Origin: Channallabes apus
Taxonomy: Eukaryota > Chordata > Actinopteri > Siluriformes > Clariidae
Reading direction: 5' to 3'
Assembly: GCA_030522415.1 (NCBI GenBank)
Contig: CM060104.1
Span: forward strand, 26,013,325-26,077,324
DNA length: 64,000 nt
In this document: positions 45,201 through 55,890 of the stretch, piece by piece
Position numbering within the stretch: position 1 is the stretch's first letter
How the letters are laid out: each line of letters starts with the position of its first letter
Notes under the pieces: generated by a model
What the model was told of the DNA's origin: nothing
The model's database searches: none
Seen by the model: only the letters and a program-made list of their open reading frames with translations
Program-made: the position numbers and the translations under genes

Positions 45201-48200
45201 AGCGCTGCTCGAATCACAAACCTACGCGAGCCACTGGGCAGCGCTGCGCGACTCTGACAAAAATAGACCGCGCCGACCATCAAAATACATTTTACCCCGC
45301 TGGGATGCGCACGTACAAACCAGGCATGGCAAGGCGGAAACAATATTAAACAGTCCTGACATTTTAAATTGTTTTTAAATAAAACATAGTGGGTCGCACA
45401 GGTTTGTCGGGCTGCGCGAATAAACCAGATCATCACTGCGCTATCCAGATAGTCGCGCTGCGCTGTATTTGCGCAGATATTCGGTTCAATCGGGTGCTGC
45501 GGTTTCGTCCCACTTTTGATGTGTTTGGCTTCACATACACTTCGACAATGGAAGAAGACGGTGCAGCAGCAGTGAGTTTGCTTACATGTGACGAGGAGAT
45601 TGTAAAGAAAAAAGGTGCCTCGTCTGTGGTGTGGAATTGGTTTGGGTATAAAAGTGATACGAATGAGATGAACGTGATTTGCAAAGTACGCAAGTGCACT
45701 GTTTTAACAAGTGGTGGAAACACGTCAAACCTTTTCTATCATCTGAAATCCAAGCATCCAAACGAATATGGCCAAAGTAAAAAAAATAAACCCCAGCAAT
45801 TCACAGTTTAAATAAAATTACATTATGTAAAACAGTTTCTTTGTGTTTGAATTTTTATTTATGCATTTTCAGATACAAATTGCTATATTGTGATATATAT
45901 CGTTATCGAGAAAATTGCTTCTACCGTAATAGAAGATTTTGGTTATATCGCCCACCCCTAATGAAGCCTATCCTGAGCTTGGATTCATGGTGGTGATGGT
46001 GGGGGCAGAGGAGAGGCTCGTGTGTGTTTTGTGTCTTAAACCGCTGGCAGCAGACCGCATGAGACCCAACAAATTAGGAAGAAACTTAGAGACAAACACA
46101 CTCACCGTCACGTTAATAAGCCACTCGACTTCTTTCAAAGAAAGCTGGCAGAATACAGACAGCAGGAGAATCACATGGTAACATCTGAATCAATGGACAG
46201 CAAAGCACAAATGGCTTTATGCTCAAGTGTCCCACTGAGTCAAATAAAAGGAGGTAGGCTGATTAAAATCCATGAGAATTGCGCAGTTAGGCGCCGTGAG
46301 GCGCCGTGATTGCCCGCCGACGTTCCGCTGTCGCTCCGTGAAGTTCTGTAAGGACTTCCGCGAGGACCGGCAAAAAAATTAAATATATTTCATTTTTCGC
46401 GCGGAAAGATGGAAACGTACTCACAGCGCCAAAAACTCATGGTGAATCATAATGAACTGTACTTGCGGCCACCGCACGAAACCGCATAGGTGAGATAGGG
46501 GTATTAGTAGGTGACATGTATTATGTAATTAAGTGTGTAAGTTGTGATTCTGTTGTTTGCACATCTGTTGTGTGGCTCTTTGCAGTGATAAAGAGTTTTT
46601 TGGCTCATTATGGCAAACAGGTTCGCCACCCCTGAACTAGCCTGTAACTCTAAATTTATGGGGTAAGGTGGCTGTAGCTGTCAAAAAAGGCATGCGTGTA
46701 CTAATAAACATTGTTAAATATTGCCCTAAGGTTGTGCAAAAATATGGGTTTGTAAACTCTCGTATAAGTCAAGACATACATAATATACGTCAAAAATACG
46801 TCACGGGCTTTATGCATCGAATAGAAGATACATCAATTTCACAAACTGCCCATCCGTTCATAATATAGTAATACAATTATATTACAACATAATGTGAGAT
46901 ATATAAGCTATTTTTCTGATTTCGTCCATCTCTGTTCCACTCTCTTCATCTGTCATCTTGCTGCCTCCAAGTCAAACGGCAAACTGCATGCGCAGTTTGT
47001 GAAATCGATGTATCTTCTGCTCGGTACATAAAGCATGCGAGCCTGTGATATATGGATAGATCTTAAAGATCTATCTTTAAGGAGGCACACTCCCGAACCC
47101 CCTGCAGTTTACCTACAAATTATCTACAAGAAATGATTCCAGCATCCTGTTTGTGGTTTAACACCATCGTCCTCAAGCCCTGCTGCAGGTTAAACTCCTC
47201 CATGTAAGGCTGTTCGACTCCACCTGCAGGGTGATTACAGACTTCCTGATGGACAGGAAGCAGGATGTCAATCTGTCTAATCACATCTCTCACTGCCTTA
47301 CTATCAGCACCATTTTATCCACAATGCTTTATCCCTTCTAATTTACTCACAGTACACAAACACCGGCACCTCGAGTTATCAATCAAATGAATGCCAGAAT
47401 TTTGACAGGAACCCACCCCAACTCGCCTATTTCACACAAAATTGTGACTGTTACAGTTAGAAGTGTGGGGTCGTTCCACAAATTCTATCATCACCCAAGA
47501 TCTCATGGGAGCCAAATCAGCTCTTTAACAAAGAAAGAACCACAGAGTATGCACTTCCTGTGGCAGCCAAATAAATACAAACTCACTATTTGTGTGTATT
47601 GGTGTGTACCATAATGTCATTTATGTAGTGTGTGAGGCGGGCCCTGTACTCCTGATTCAGCTCCTTAAGTTGATTCTGTAGTTTAGAGTTTTCATCCTCC
47701 ACCTCCTTTATCTGGTGCTGAGAGACAAGCTGTGCCTATGGAAAAACACACACGCACACACAGTAAAAAGAAGTTTGGCTTATTTTGTGTTTTGTGTTAT
47801 AGAAATCAATTCAATTAAATTTTATTTGTATAGCGCTTTTAACTTTTAATTGTCGCAAAGCAGCTTTACACAATCAAAAGAATTATTTAAGTTTGTATGG
47901 AATGTGAATGTGTATGAATCAAAATGGTCAGATAATCCCTGGTGAGCAAGCCGAGGGCTGAGAGTTTTAAGTACTGCATCTTGCCATGTTGGCTCTTTTG
48001 TGGCCCATCAGTCTTCCAATGTCTCATAAACAATGTCTTAATCTTTTAAAAAAAGATTCAAGCATGTTTAAAAGAAATAGTGGTTACATATGTTTATGAT
48101 AAATTCATCTTTTCCCACACTCTGGAAACCTATGTTAAGAATTTTTTATGTGCACTTGACCATTTACTTCTGTCAGCTTCATGTAAAATGGAAATAAATG

Positions 48201-49720
48201 TAAATTTATTTAAGTCTCCCTTTATTTAATTTTGCATACATAATAAGCCCTGAGGCGGCACTGTGGCGTAGTGGTTAGCATTGTTGCCTTGCACCTCTAT
48301 GGTTTTGGTTCGATTCCTGGTCAGACTCGACTCCCGTCTGTATGGATGGAGGCCAGGGGTAGCTCAGTAAGTCGCTCTTATCCAGAGCGACTTACATTTT
48401 TATCTCATTACACATCTGAGCAGTTTTAGGGTTAAGGGCCTTGCTCAAGCGCCCAACAGTGGTAACTTGGTGGTTGTGGGGTTTGAACCTGGGATCTTCC
48501 GAACCATAGTCCAATGCCTTAACCACTGAGCTACCCCTGGCCCCCATTTTGTTTTGTTGGATTGTTTTAAATTTACCCACATTGTACTGCTTGCTGATTG
48601 CCTGGCATTTTTGACTGCTACTGTTTAAAAAAAGAAATTCATGTTATTTTTGCATTGATTGCCAGTGTCTTTTGTCAAATGACAAAAATATTCTCATCAT
48701 CTCTTATCGTCTATACTATTTTATTCTATATATAGGATCGCAGGAGGCCTGGAGTCTATGTTACGATATTAAGTTTATATTTGTATTTTGTGCTTTTTGT
48801 TTCTCTGCTTAAGTTTTGTCCCTTTTTCAGGACTGTGTATTTCAACAATAATGCTGTACAAATCCAAATAACTTTACAGATCTTCATTGTAAAGGGTTTA
48901 AACAATGTTTTCCATGCATGTTCAATTAACCATAATCAATTAATTAACATGCACCTGTGGAATGGTCGTTAAGACCTTAACAGCTTACAGAACGTAGGCA
49001 TTTAAAGGGGACATACAGTCTCAATTTTGCTTAGGTTAATATGATTCTTTAGGGTCCTAATGAAAAGTTTGTAATATACTTTAATTCAAAATTCTCAATT
49101 GTTGTGTAAAAAAAACATTACTTTTACCTGGTAAAAAGTAGCTCTGTTCTCAGCAACCTTTCAGTACATGCTCCTTTAAATGTTAATGACCTCTACTGAA
49201 CCCGCCCCCCAGGTCTGTGGGGCGTGTCTTCACAATACAAGTGGGGTATAGCTTTGACAACAGTTACAAATATTTAAAAAACAGTTAAAAATAATTTTAC
49301 ATGATGTTAGAATTATTTTATATATGAAGGAGTTATTTCTACTCTCTTGCTCTCTTCCTCATAGAACGTGTTAAATCTTCCCTGCTGCTATCTTCCTGTC
49401 TCCTCTTGCATCTGTTCATTCACGCTCACCTTACCATACTCTGTCTCTCTCTCCCTCTCTCTCTCTCTGTCTCCTTCCACTTATCTTCCTCTCCTTTGAT
49501 TCAAATTCAAATTTTGTCACATACACAGTCATACACAGTCATACACAGTATGATATGCAGTGAAATGCTTATACGACAGCCAGTGACCTTAAAAAGAAAA
49601 TAAAAGCTTATACGTAAGGAATAAATATCAATAAAAAGAAATACTAAAGAAAATAAATTTAACTAGTAAAATAAACTGTACAAACCAGGGCATAATAAAA
49701 TATTACAAAATATAGGAGAA

Positions 49721-49768
<48 letters not shown>

Positions 49769-50034
49769 AACATGTGAATCTGGTTGTAAAACTTTTTGAC
49801 TTCCCAGACCGAGAATCGAACTCAGGTCGCTGCGCTGAGAGCGCCGTATACTAACCACTAGACCACAAGGTATTAATGGCTACCTAGGGTAAAACTGCTC
49901 CAATATTTATGTCAGGGGATGATCAAAACAAGCATATGTGCAATCTTACAGCTGATTGCTGTGCAAGCTCCTGTTGTGTGTTGCAGATTTCCCTCTTATT
50001 CTCCTGTTGCTCCTTTCTCATAGCAACACTGAGA

Positions 50035-50065
<31 letters not shown>

Positions 50066-50522
50066 TATACACAGTCACACAGAAAATATGTGACAAACCA
50101 GAGAATATAATCTTTTGAAATTTAAGCTCTTGTACTAGTGTGTGCCTTACATTTTCTCCTCTAGTCGCTGTTGTTGTTCTTCATAATGCTTTCTCATTCT
50201 TTCAAGCTCGTCCCTCATCTCAAATTGAGCCTTTTAATTACATACACAAGGAAGGGGAAGAGGTGTTAGTAATCAATGCACATTCATCATTATATAATAC
50301 ATTTACAGTACATTTACAGCATTTGGCAGATGCCCTGAACAACCACTGAGCGACCTCTACCCACTACATGTACAGTAGATGGGGCAGACACTGCCTCGTG
50401 GCTAGGAGGAGTAATTTATTATTCATTGGATTGGTATTAGATTATAGTAACCAAATGCAGATAGTATTTTAAAAAAAAGTACTAACAGGACATGCATATA
50501 GGGTCAAATGTGTGATAAGCTA

Positions 50523-50560
<38 letters not shown>

Positions 50561-53500
50561 ACTTGCCCTGACTCTGCTGTGTGACCCGTTGCTCAGCAGA
50601 GCTCTGACTCTCTCCAGCTCGAGTGTGTGCATGTGTTCTCGCTCTTTCTCTTGCAGCAGTGTGTCATGTGTCTGTGCCAGCATCAGCAGTTCATCGTTCA
50701 GCTCATGTGAGTGTTTAATCTCACGTTCTAGCCCCTTGCTTACAGTCAGGAAGTTACTCTTCAGGGCTTCATACTCCTCTGCCATGTCTCGCTCATTACC
50801 CTCGGCGACTTGTAACCGTGATGATGCTGACTCAATTTCATTCTTCAGCTGGCCAAGCTCTGCCTCTAGATTCGACACAGCACCTTCCTGGTACAACACC
50901 TGAGGAAGTGGGACAGAGATGAACAAGACAAGTGTGTTGTTGAATCTCCTAGTTCATGGTTCTGTTGTTGTTGTTATGATTAGCTAATGAATTAGTGGCT
51001 TGCTTACATATGAAGTTGTAAAACACATTCGCAAAACACTGTACAATGTACTGTATATACAATATGTATTACCTTATTCTGCAGTTCAAATATCTCTGCC
51101 TCATATTTCTCTCTCATTTTATTGACTTCGATTTGCACTTCCACAAGATCTTTAGAGATCTAAAAACATGTACATATAAAATCATAGTTATGGCCGATGG
51201 AAATAGTTTTTTATTTAGACTTACAGAAATGCTTTGAAATATGTATAATAAACACATGCTCATACTGGCTAACTTGGTCAGAGATTTATAAGGATAATTA
51301 AGTAATTAGTTAGGAGGTATGTATTTTAAGTCAATGACTGTTTGGACACTTTATTACATCAGTTTGATGCCAGGACAGAGAAGCTACAGGAAGCTAGTGG
51401 AGGGATCATACCAATAGGCATGAGTAGGAGAACATGGATCAGTTGTAGAGGTAAGACTGAAAACTCTCAGGACCAAGGTCCTGTTGTCCAGACTCAAAAT
51501 AAAAGGGGCCAGAAAACAACAGAATCACCAATATTGGTTATAAATACATGAAACCTCATTCTGTGAAGGAAAAAAACAAACAAACAGAATAAGCCTCGTA
51601 AGTTTATCAATAAAAGGTGAGAAGAACATTTGGCCCTGTACATTTTATCCTCAGCTTGAGTACATGGATTAACTATTCAGTTAATTCCTTTTTGGAATGT
51701 GTGTGACAGAGCAGGGAAACCATACAATTCCAAGATCAGGATTGAGGAAGAACAGAAGTGAACCTAGCATTGAGCCTTGAGGGACATCAGTGAACAGTCT
51801 ACAATGAATAGTTGTGTCACGCTCTCAGCGCTCCGCGCTGATCAAAGACCACTTTCGTCTGTTGGCATTTCCTTTCCCACGCTGGTTTGTTTTCCCACGC
51901 TGGCATCTCCGCCGGCACACCGGATTCTCATCCGGCGCTGATTTATTCCGGCTTATAAGGAGTCGCAGTGCGCTGTTACCTGCTCTGTTACCTGGACTCT
52001 GATACCTGCCTTGTGTTTTGAATTCATTCATAACTTTAATTGTGCTTCAGTGCTCTGTTTGAGAATTATGATTTCTGATTTCTGATTTATTTAGAGTATT
52101 TGCGCAGATGTTTTGTTTCTGGCCTAACACTACACTATATCTAAGGGCTTCTATTGTCTTTTTACATGTTTTCTTTTTCAGTGCCCATTGTTTTGGATTT
52201 AATCTCTCTGGAAACACTCACAGACAGGAACAAGGATCTTCCCCACTCACAAGAAAACTCCTCCAACTATTCAAACACAATATCTCTGTCTTTCTGCATA
52301 TCTGCATCAGTCTTTTCTCCTTACTTTTGTCTATTCTTATAATTGTTAATGAATCTTATGAAAATTATGTAATATCTTTGGTCTCATCTATTCTGTTTCA
52401 AATAACAGATAACCGTTCCTGTGACAAAAAAGAAGTATGTTGAGGGGAAATTTGTCAGGGAGATGTAGAGTAAGGTGAAGGTAGAGGTGGGAAAGGCCAA
52501 ACAAAGAGCATATGATGACTTGTATGCTACGTTGGACAGTAAGGAGGGTGAGGTGGATCTGTACAGGTTGGCAAGGCAGAGAGATAGAGATGGGAAGGAT
52601 GTGCAGCAGGTTAGAGTGATTAAAGATGGGTATGAAAATGTACTGACAGATGCCAGGAGGGTGATGTGAAGCTGGAAGGAGTACTTTGAAGAGTTAATGA
52701 ATGAAGAAAATGAAAGAGAACCGAAGAATAGAAGAGGTGACTGTTGTGGAGGAGAAAGTAGCAAAAACCAGTAAGAGTGAGGTGAGGAGGGCATTGAAGA
52801 GGATGAAGAGTGGAAAGGCAGTTGGTCCTGATGAAATACCTGTGGAAGTATGGAAGTGCTTAGGAGAGGTTGCAGTAGAGTTTCTGACTAGAGAAACAAG
52901 ATCTTGAAGAGTGTTAAATGCCAGAGAAATTGAGGAGAAGTGTATTAGTGCCTTTAAGAACAAAGGGGATGTGCAGAGCTGTGGCAACTACAGAGGAATA
53001 AAGCTGATGACCTAAGAGGCTTTGGTAAAGAGTATTGGAAGTTTGGTTAAGGGCAGAGGTGAACATTGGTGAGCAGCAATATGCTCTGTAGTGAGAGTAG
53101 GGAACAGGTGGAGGAAAATCTAGAGAGGTGGAGGTACGCTCTGGAAAGCAGAGGAATGAAGATTAGCTGTAGCAAGACAGAATACATGTGTGTGAATAAG
53201 AGAAACCTCAGTGGAACGGTAAGGCTACAGGGAGCAGAGATAAATAAGATGCAGGACTTTAAGTACTTAGGGTCAACGGTCCAGATCAACTGAGAGGGAA
53301 AGGAGGTGAAGAGGCGGGTACAGGCAGGTTGGAACGGGTGGAGAAAAGTGTCAGGTGTTGTATAGACGTTTTGGAGATAAAGTCAGAGAGGCCAGATTGA
53401 GGTAGTTTGGGCATGTTCAGAGAAGAGATTGTGAATATATGGGTAGAAGGATGCTGAGGTTGGTACTGCCAGGGGAAGACCAAAGATTTATGGATGCAGT

Positions 53501-54401
53501 GAAAGGACACATCAAGGTAGTTGGGGTGAGAGAAGAGGATGCAAAGGATAGGGTTAAATGAAGACAGATGATTCGCTGACAAAGACAAAGTAGAAGAAGA
53601 AGGAATTGAAGGGAAATATGTCAATGTCACATTTTGAAGCCCACCTTCAATTTGTCCTGCTTACTCCGCACCAGTCTTGAGCTCAAGTCCCGGGTGGAGG
53701 CAGCATGTTGAGCCACTCTGCTTTGTTTGGAACCCAGCTTAATGTGTAGATTGTCCTAAGCATGCACACGCACACAGTCAAAGTCAGGAGACAGTTGGGA
53801 TTATTGGGTATTTTAAAAGGAGTGCGAGATAAAACTTTAGAGCATCCAATATAATATTGTATACGTACTGTATATTCAACATCAATCTGAGTGGAAATTC
53901 TGATTTCTAATTGTGTGGCGGTTCTATATAGTATGCATAAAATAATTAAAAATTAACTGTTTAAATACATTTATCAGTGCTGACATCATCCAGAACAGTT
54001 CCCAGAGCATATTGTTGCCCACACATGTACATGTCCATCTTGAATTACAATCCCAATCACAACAGTTCATTAACATGTGCACAGTCATCTGACTATTACT
54101 TTGCATCAGGAGAGCAACCCAAGAAGGAATAGTAAAAGAATATCATCACCTGGTCATGTTTGACTCCAAGTTAACCACAAATGTGTAAGCACGCAAGCAC
54201 TCACACAGCATTGTTTCTGGGTGTGCATCATGCTCATTATCTTTAAGTAACACTTTAATTCAAAACATCTAGCAACGTCTTGAACTTGAATATTCAAGGT
54301 ACTGAGGACAAAGTTAGGTAAATTCTTACGTTCTCATCAGTCAGAAATCGGATTTTCTCCTTCAGTTCAGCAGATGAACTTTCTTTTCTCTCCTCAGCCA
54401 T
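39688..54401 (-). CDS. ccdc78: Coiled-coil protein CCDC78 (13 coding exons)
   Basis: Exons, in transcript order on the minus strand: 54401-54330, 53755-53645, 51159-51073, 50899-50567, 50230-50151, 50028-49950, 47735-47610, 44020-43839, 42468-42294, 42103-42075, 41990-41921, 41811-41711 and 39802-39688. They total 1560 nt, 519 aa. All junctions keep frame; introns are GT-AG except intron 4, which is GC-AG. CCDC78 is a centriole/deuterosome-associated coiled-coil protein used for centriole amplification in multiciliated cells, and is also linked to a human myopathy. Recognisable blocks: [10 protein letters not shown] and EAEIFEL (exon 3), a 111-residue heptad-rich exon 4, SREVHL...[10 protein letters not shown] (exon 8), [11 protein letters not shown] (exon 11) and [13 protein letters not shown] (exons 12-13). 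No membrane segment or signal peptide. The start at 54401 is the first ATG of the exon; an upstream exon cannot be excluded. Confidence 0.9.
39808..39832 (-). promoter_or_regulatory. (TG)n at ccdc78 exon 13 acceptor
   Basis: On the minus strand a run of about 12 TG units ends in TGTTCAG directly at the exon 13 boundary (39802). The TG array thus takes the place of the pyrimidine tract. Confidence 0.65.
39887..40237 (+). mobile_element. V-SINE, full copy with target duplication
   Basis: Best-preserved V-SINE in the window, inserted antisense in ccdc78 intron 12. Head GGTGTAGTGGTTAGCACTGT and GGTTCGATTCCCC, central domain GCATGTTCTCCCTGTGCTTG with TCCGGGTACTCCGG, 3' part GGATTGGCACCCTGTCCAGG, tail (TGAA)n. 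TAACGATG is repeated on both sides (39879-39886 and 40238-40245), so the insertion is fairly recent. Confidence 0.88.
40246..40834. other. ccdc78 intron 12 DNA, nothing recognised
   Basis: No coding or repeat signature was found between the V-SINE and the L2 fragment. Confidence 0.5.
40835..41660 (+). pseudogene. L2 LINE fragment in ccdc78 intron 12
   Basis: The copy is collinear with 5935-6700 of the L2 at 4436. It keeps the RT block as YADD (CYADDTQLY) and [12 protein letters not shown], then the [13 protein letters not shown] and [14 protein letters not shown] region in shifted frames. Both ends are truncated. Confidence 0.85.
42075..42103 (-). other. ccdc78 exon 10, 29-nt microexon with two acceptors
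   Basis: The exon reads GTA TCT CTG CTG TCA CAG CCG in its first part and ends at AA before GTGAGT. Two AG acceptors 18 bases apart (after ATGTAG and after GTCACAG) give a 29-nt or an 11-nt exon; both keep frame with exons 9 and 11. The upstream acceptor has the better pyrimidine context. Confidence 0.65.
42198..42293 (-). repeat. (GT)n starting at the ccdc78 exon 9 donor
   Basis: On the minus strand the exon 9 end AAACAG is followed at once by GTGTGTGTG for almost 100 bases, with GTGTAC interruptions. The donor has no normal +3 to +6 consensus beyond the repeat itself. Confidence 0.8.
42469..43838. other. ccdc78 intron 8, no inserted element recognised
   Basis: AT-rich intron sequence. A short (CA)n on the minus strand lies 12 bases past the exon 8 donor (43811-43824). 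No repeat family was identified. Confidence 0.5.
44973..46217 (+). mobile_element. Composite hAT (Charlie-like) element, copy B
   Basis: It begins with CAGTGGTTCTCAAAGTGTGG and is collinear with copy A (11791) through the BED region, the foreign hAT end and the ZBED5-like fragment. Similarity stops near 46217, so the right end is lost. It retains segments that copy A has deleted, and vice versa. Confidence 0.82.
45548..45811 (+). pseudogene. BED zinc-finger fragment of hAT origin, open frame
   Basis: The frame starts at ATG 45548 and runs through [35 protein letters not shown] to a stop. The histidine half (HLKSKH) of a BED finger is intact. The cysteine half reads C-x4-C instead of C-x2-C, so metal binding is doubtful. 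Only the N-terminus of a transposase is present. It lies antisense in ccdc78 intron 7. Confidence 0.7.
46262..46503. mobile_element. Harbinger-like MITE fragment
   Basis: The right end GGTGAGATAGGGGTA is followed by TTA. Internal blocks (GGAAAGATGGAAACGTACT, AATCATAATGAACTG) match the elements at 55891-56320. The left end is lost. Confidence 0.6.
47180..47345 (+). pseudogene. LINE reverse-transcriptase fragment in ccdc78 intron 7
   Basis: The translation gives [18 protein letters not shown] followed by [15 protein letters not shown], a non-LTR RT block. It is truncated on both sides and frame-broken. Neighbouring 46643-47179 and 47346-47609 show no clear family. Confidence 0.45.
47808..47965 (-). 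mobile_element. L2 LINE 3' end in ccdc78 intron 6
   Basis: Minus-strand L2 terminus with AAAGCGCTATACAAATAAAA and AAAGCTGCTTTGCGACAATT. About 160 bases, with the same 3' end as at 16562, 27004 and 58436. Confidence 0.75.
48253..48350 (+). mobile_element. V-SINE head fragment
   Basis: GGCGTAGTGGTTAGCATTGT and GGTTCGATTCCTGG, A and B boxes of a V-SINE. The fragment stops abruptly where the next SINE begins. Confidence 0.7.
48351..48542 (-). mobile_element. Fold-back tRNA-derived SINE
   Basis: The SINE body runs on the minus strand from 48542 (GGCCAGGGGTAGCTCAGTGG head) to about 48369. At 48351-48368 the first 18 bases of the same head recur in the opposite orientation, so the element is capped by inverted heads. 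B box GGTTCAAACCCC and core GGGCGCTTGAGCAAGGCC are present. Confidence 0.75.
48550..49494. other. ccdc78 intron 6 DNA, nothing recognised
   Basis: AT-rich, no coding or repeat family recognised. (CT)n-rich patch at 49441-49470. Confidence 0.5.
49495..49620 (-). mobile_element. LINE 3'-end fragment
   Basis: TTTTGTCACATACACAGTCA, a tandem repeat of TACACAGTCA, and GCAGTGAAATGCTTATAC. The same sequence type occurs at 63172. The clade is not certain. Confidence 0.45.
49722..49763. repeat. (AT)n microsatellite
   Basis: About 20 AT units with one TATGTA interruption. Confidence 0.9.
49801..49872 (-). pseudogene. tRNA-Glu(CTC)-like relic
   Basis: The minus strand reads TGGTCTAGTGGTTAG as D arm, CGGCG-CTCTCAG-CGCAG as anticodon arm with CTC, and CTGAG-TTCGATT-CTCGG as an intact T arm. 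The acceptor stem does not pair, and the D and anticodon stems each have a mismatch, so it is a pseudogene or an orphan SINE head. Confidence 0.5.
50037..50060 (-). promoter_or_regulatory. (TG)n at ccdc78 exon 6 acceptor
   Basis: On the minus strand about 12 TG units run into TGTTCTCAG at the exon 6 boundary (50028). Confidence 0.65.
50526..50566 (-). promoter_or_regulatory. GC donor of ccdc78 intron 4, followed by (CA)n
   Basis: Exon 4 ends in CAGG at 50567 and the intron starts GCAAGT, the strongest form of a GC-AG donor. The next usable GT would break frame. A (CA)n array (50526-50554 on the plus strand as TG) begins 12 bases into the intron. Confidence 0.75.
51160..52440. other. ccdc78 intron 2, left part
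   Basis: A GC-rich stretch at about 51815-52010 starts TGTCACGCTC and contains CTTATAAGGAG, resembling part of an LTR, but no end or target duplication was confirmed. The other sequence is unclassified. Confidence 0.35.
52441..53610 (+). pseudogene. RTE-like LINE with deleted RT core
   Basis: The order is [12 protein letters not shown], then [20 protein letters not shown] (RT N-terminus) and [10 protein letters not shown] up to about 53010. It then skips directly to [24 protein letters not shown] and FKYLGSTVQ (end of RT) from about 53080, and on to a degenerate C-terminal region. The catalytic ADD segment between them is missing. The clade is inferred from the wording of these blocks. Confidence 0.7.
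53756..54329. other. ccdc78 intron 1
   Basis: No inserted element recognised. The exon 1 donor is GTAAGA and the exon 2 acceptor is CATGCTTAG, both ordinary. Confidence 0.6.
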
Positions 54402-55000
54402 TCTTTAAAGCAGCCAAACATTCAATGTGTTGAAGTTACAAACTAGTCATAGCGTCTCCATAAACACAAAACCGATGTCATGGGTTACACACACATACAA
54501 ATACACATACAAACTACATATGCAGTTGTTCCTTACATGAAAGCTTCTAAATTTCAATATAAATAGAATCTTCTCCAACTGTTCAACATTATATCAATAA
54601 CTGAAAAATCAAATAAAACATAATTATGTGTTTAGTCAACCAAGTAAAATTTTATAACAACATCAGACCAGTGCCCCACCCCCCATCCCTCAACTGATTA
54701 GAAAATTAACAAAACAAAACCAATTTGTTTGTGCACTTTTAATACACCTCCCCCAACCCCAATTTCACTAATTGTTCCAAAGTTGTCTTTGTTTGTGCAA
54801 CCATTCTGCATAATGAACTTGTTCTCAGCACCAGTGTAACCTAAATAAAACTTCTGCATTTCACACAGTATTGTCCACATATCTATTTCACTCCTACATT
54901 TATTAAATCAAAAACTGTATCATTACACTGTCCACTTACAAGAAAGTATTGTAACATTTAGATTAATATTTTTAAATTTCAGTAAAAAACAACTGAACTG
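54402..55000. other. Region upstream of ccdc78 exon 1
   Basis: No CpG island or TATA box is obvious next to the ATG at 54401. The promoter may therefore lie farther away behind a non-coding first exon. AT-rich, no repeat identified. The CTG at 54998-55000 is the target duplication of the next element. Confidence 0.4.
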
Positions 55001-55890
55001 GGCCCGGTTTCTCGAAAGCTTCTTATCGCTAAGTAGTTCTTAAGTTGTACCTTAACCTCTCTCTTAACTTTATGGCGCATTTCCCGAAACGTTCTTACGC
55101 TAAGTATCTCTTAGCTAAGTCACACGTTCGTAAGGTTGGTCTGGACCAACCTTAACTCATACTTAGTGTAGTTTCAGCTCGAGACGCTAGTGGCCGCCAC
55201 TGAGCAGCAGTCTTTATAAACCAGCGGTGTATGTAAACACATTATGGCACGTTATCAAAGTTGTATTAATGATGGGATATACTGTAGACCTGTTTAAGAA
55301 TATTATTTTATTTGATATCAGAACTAATAGAGTGACTTTTAATTAGCCTATTTCATAATGTGACTAATGCATTAAAATTGCCAATCACAATTAATATTAA
55401 ACAGGTGGCGAACAATTAGGCAGCGATACAGCGTGGTGTTGTGTTAAACTGAAGCCGGCGCCGTCCGTGGAGCCGTGTGGGTCATGTACATTTTTCCTTT
55501 AGACAAAACTTCAGCCCTTTTCATATTTTCCCCGTGGTCGTTATTAAAAAAAATATTTAAATAAAAGTTTTGCCTTCCAAGGCAACAGATTATGGAGCTT
55601 CTTGAGCTGCTCAGACCTGACGCGTCGTACTTACACTCCCCGTCCCGATGTCCAGCTGCTCTCTGCTTTTTGTTTAAAATATGTTTCATTGATCATTAGC
55701 CATTATCCATGACTTTATGGGTTTTTCTTTTGACACGTTTATTTTTATGAAATTTGATTTAGTTAAATGAGAAAATAACATTGGGAGTTTCAGACAGCGC
55801 ATCCATTCATGTTTCTGGGTGATTGTAATGTTTAATACCCCTACAGTATTCACTTATGCGGTTTGACTCGCTGTGAGATGCGGTGTGTTA

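Larger units (their letters stand above)
44784..46634 (+). mobile_element. hAT element hosting two further insertions
   Basis: The outer ends are CAGGGGTGGCGAACCCGCGG and, inverted, CAGGGGTGGCGAACCTGTTT. Flanks CTCTAGCC (44776-44783) and AACTAGCC (46635-46642) agree at 6 of 8 positions, as an old hAT target duplication. Left arm 44784-44972 and right arm about 46504-46634 belong to this element. Between them lie composite hAT copy B and a Harbinger-like MITE fragment. The whole stack sits in ccdc78 intron 7. Confidence 0.78.

Noticed and set aside
49801..49872. Functional tRNA-Glu gene
   Set aside because: The acceptor stem does not pair and two other stems have mismatches, so it is listed as a relic only.
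50508..50903. 131-codon plus-strand frame
   Set aside because: It is the antisense of ccdc78 exon 4, whose minus-strand frame is coiled-coil and spliced in phase.
51815..52106. Solo LTR beginning TGTCACGCTC
   Set aside because: A TATAAGG box and a TG start are present, but no matching end and no target duplication were found.
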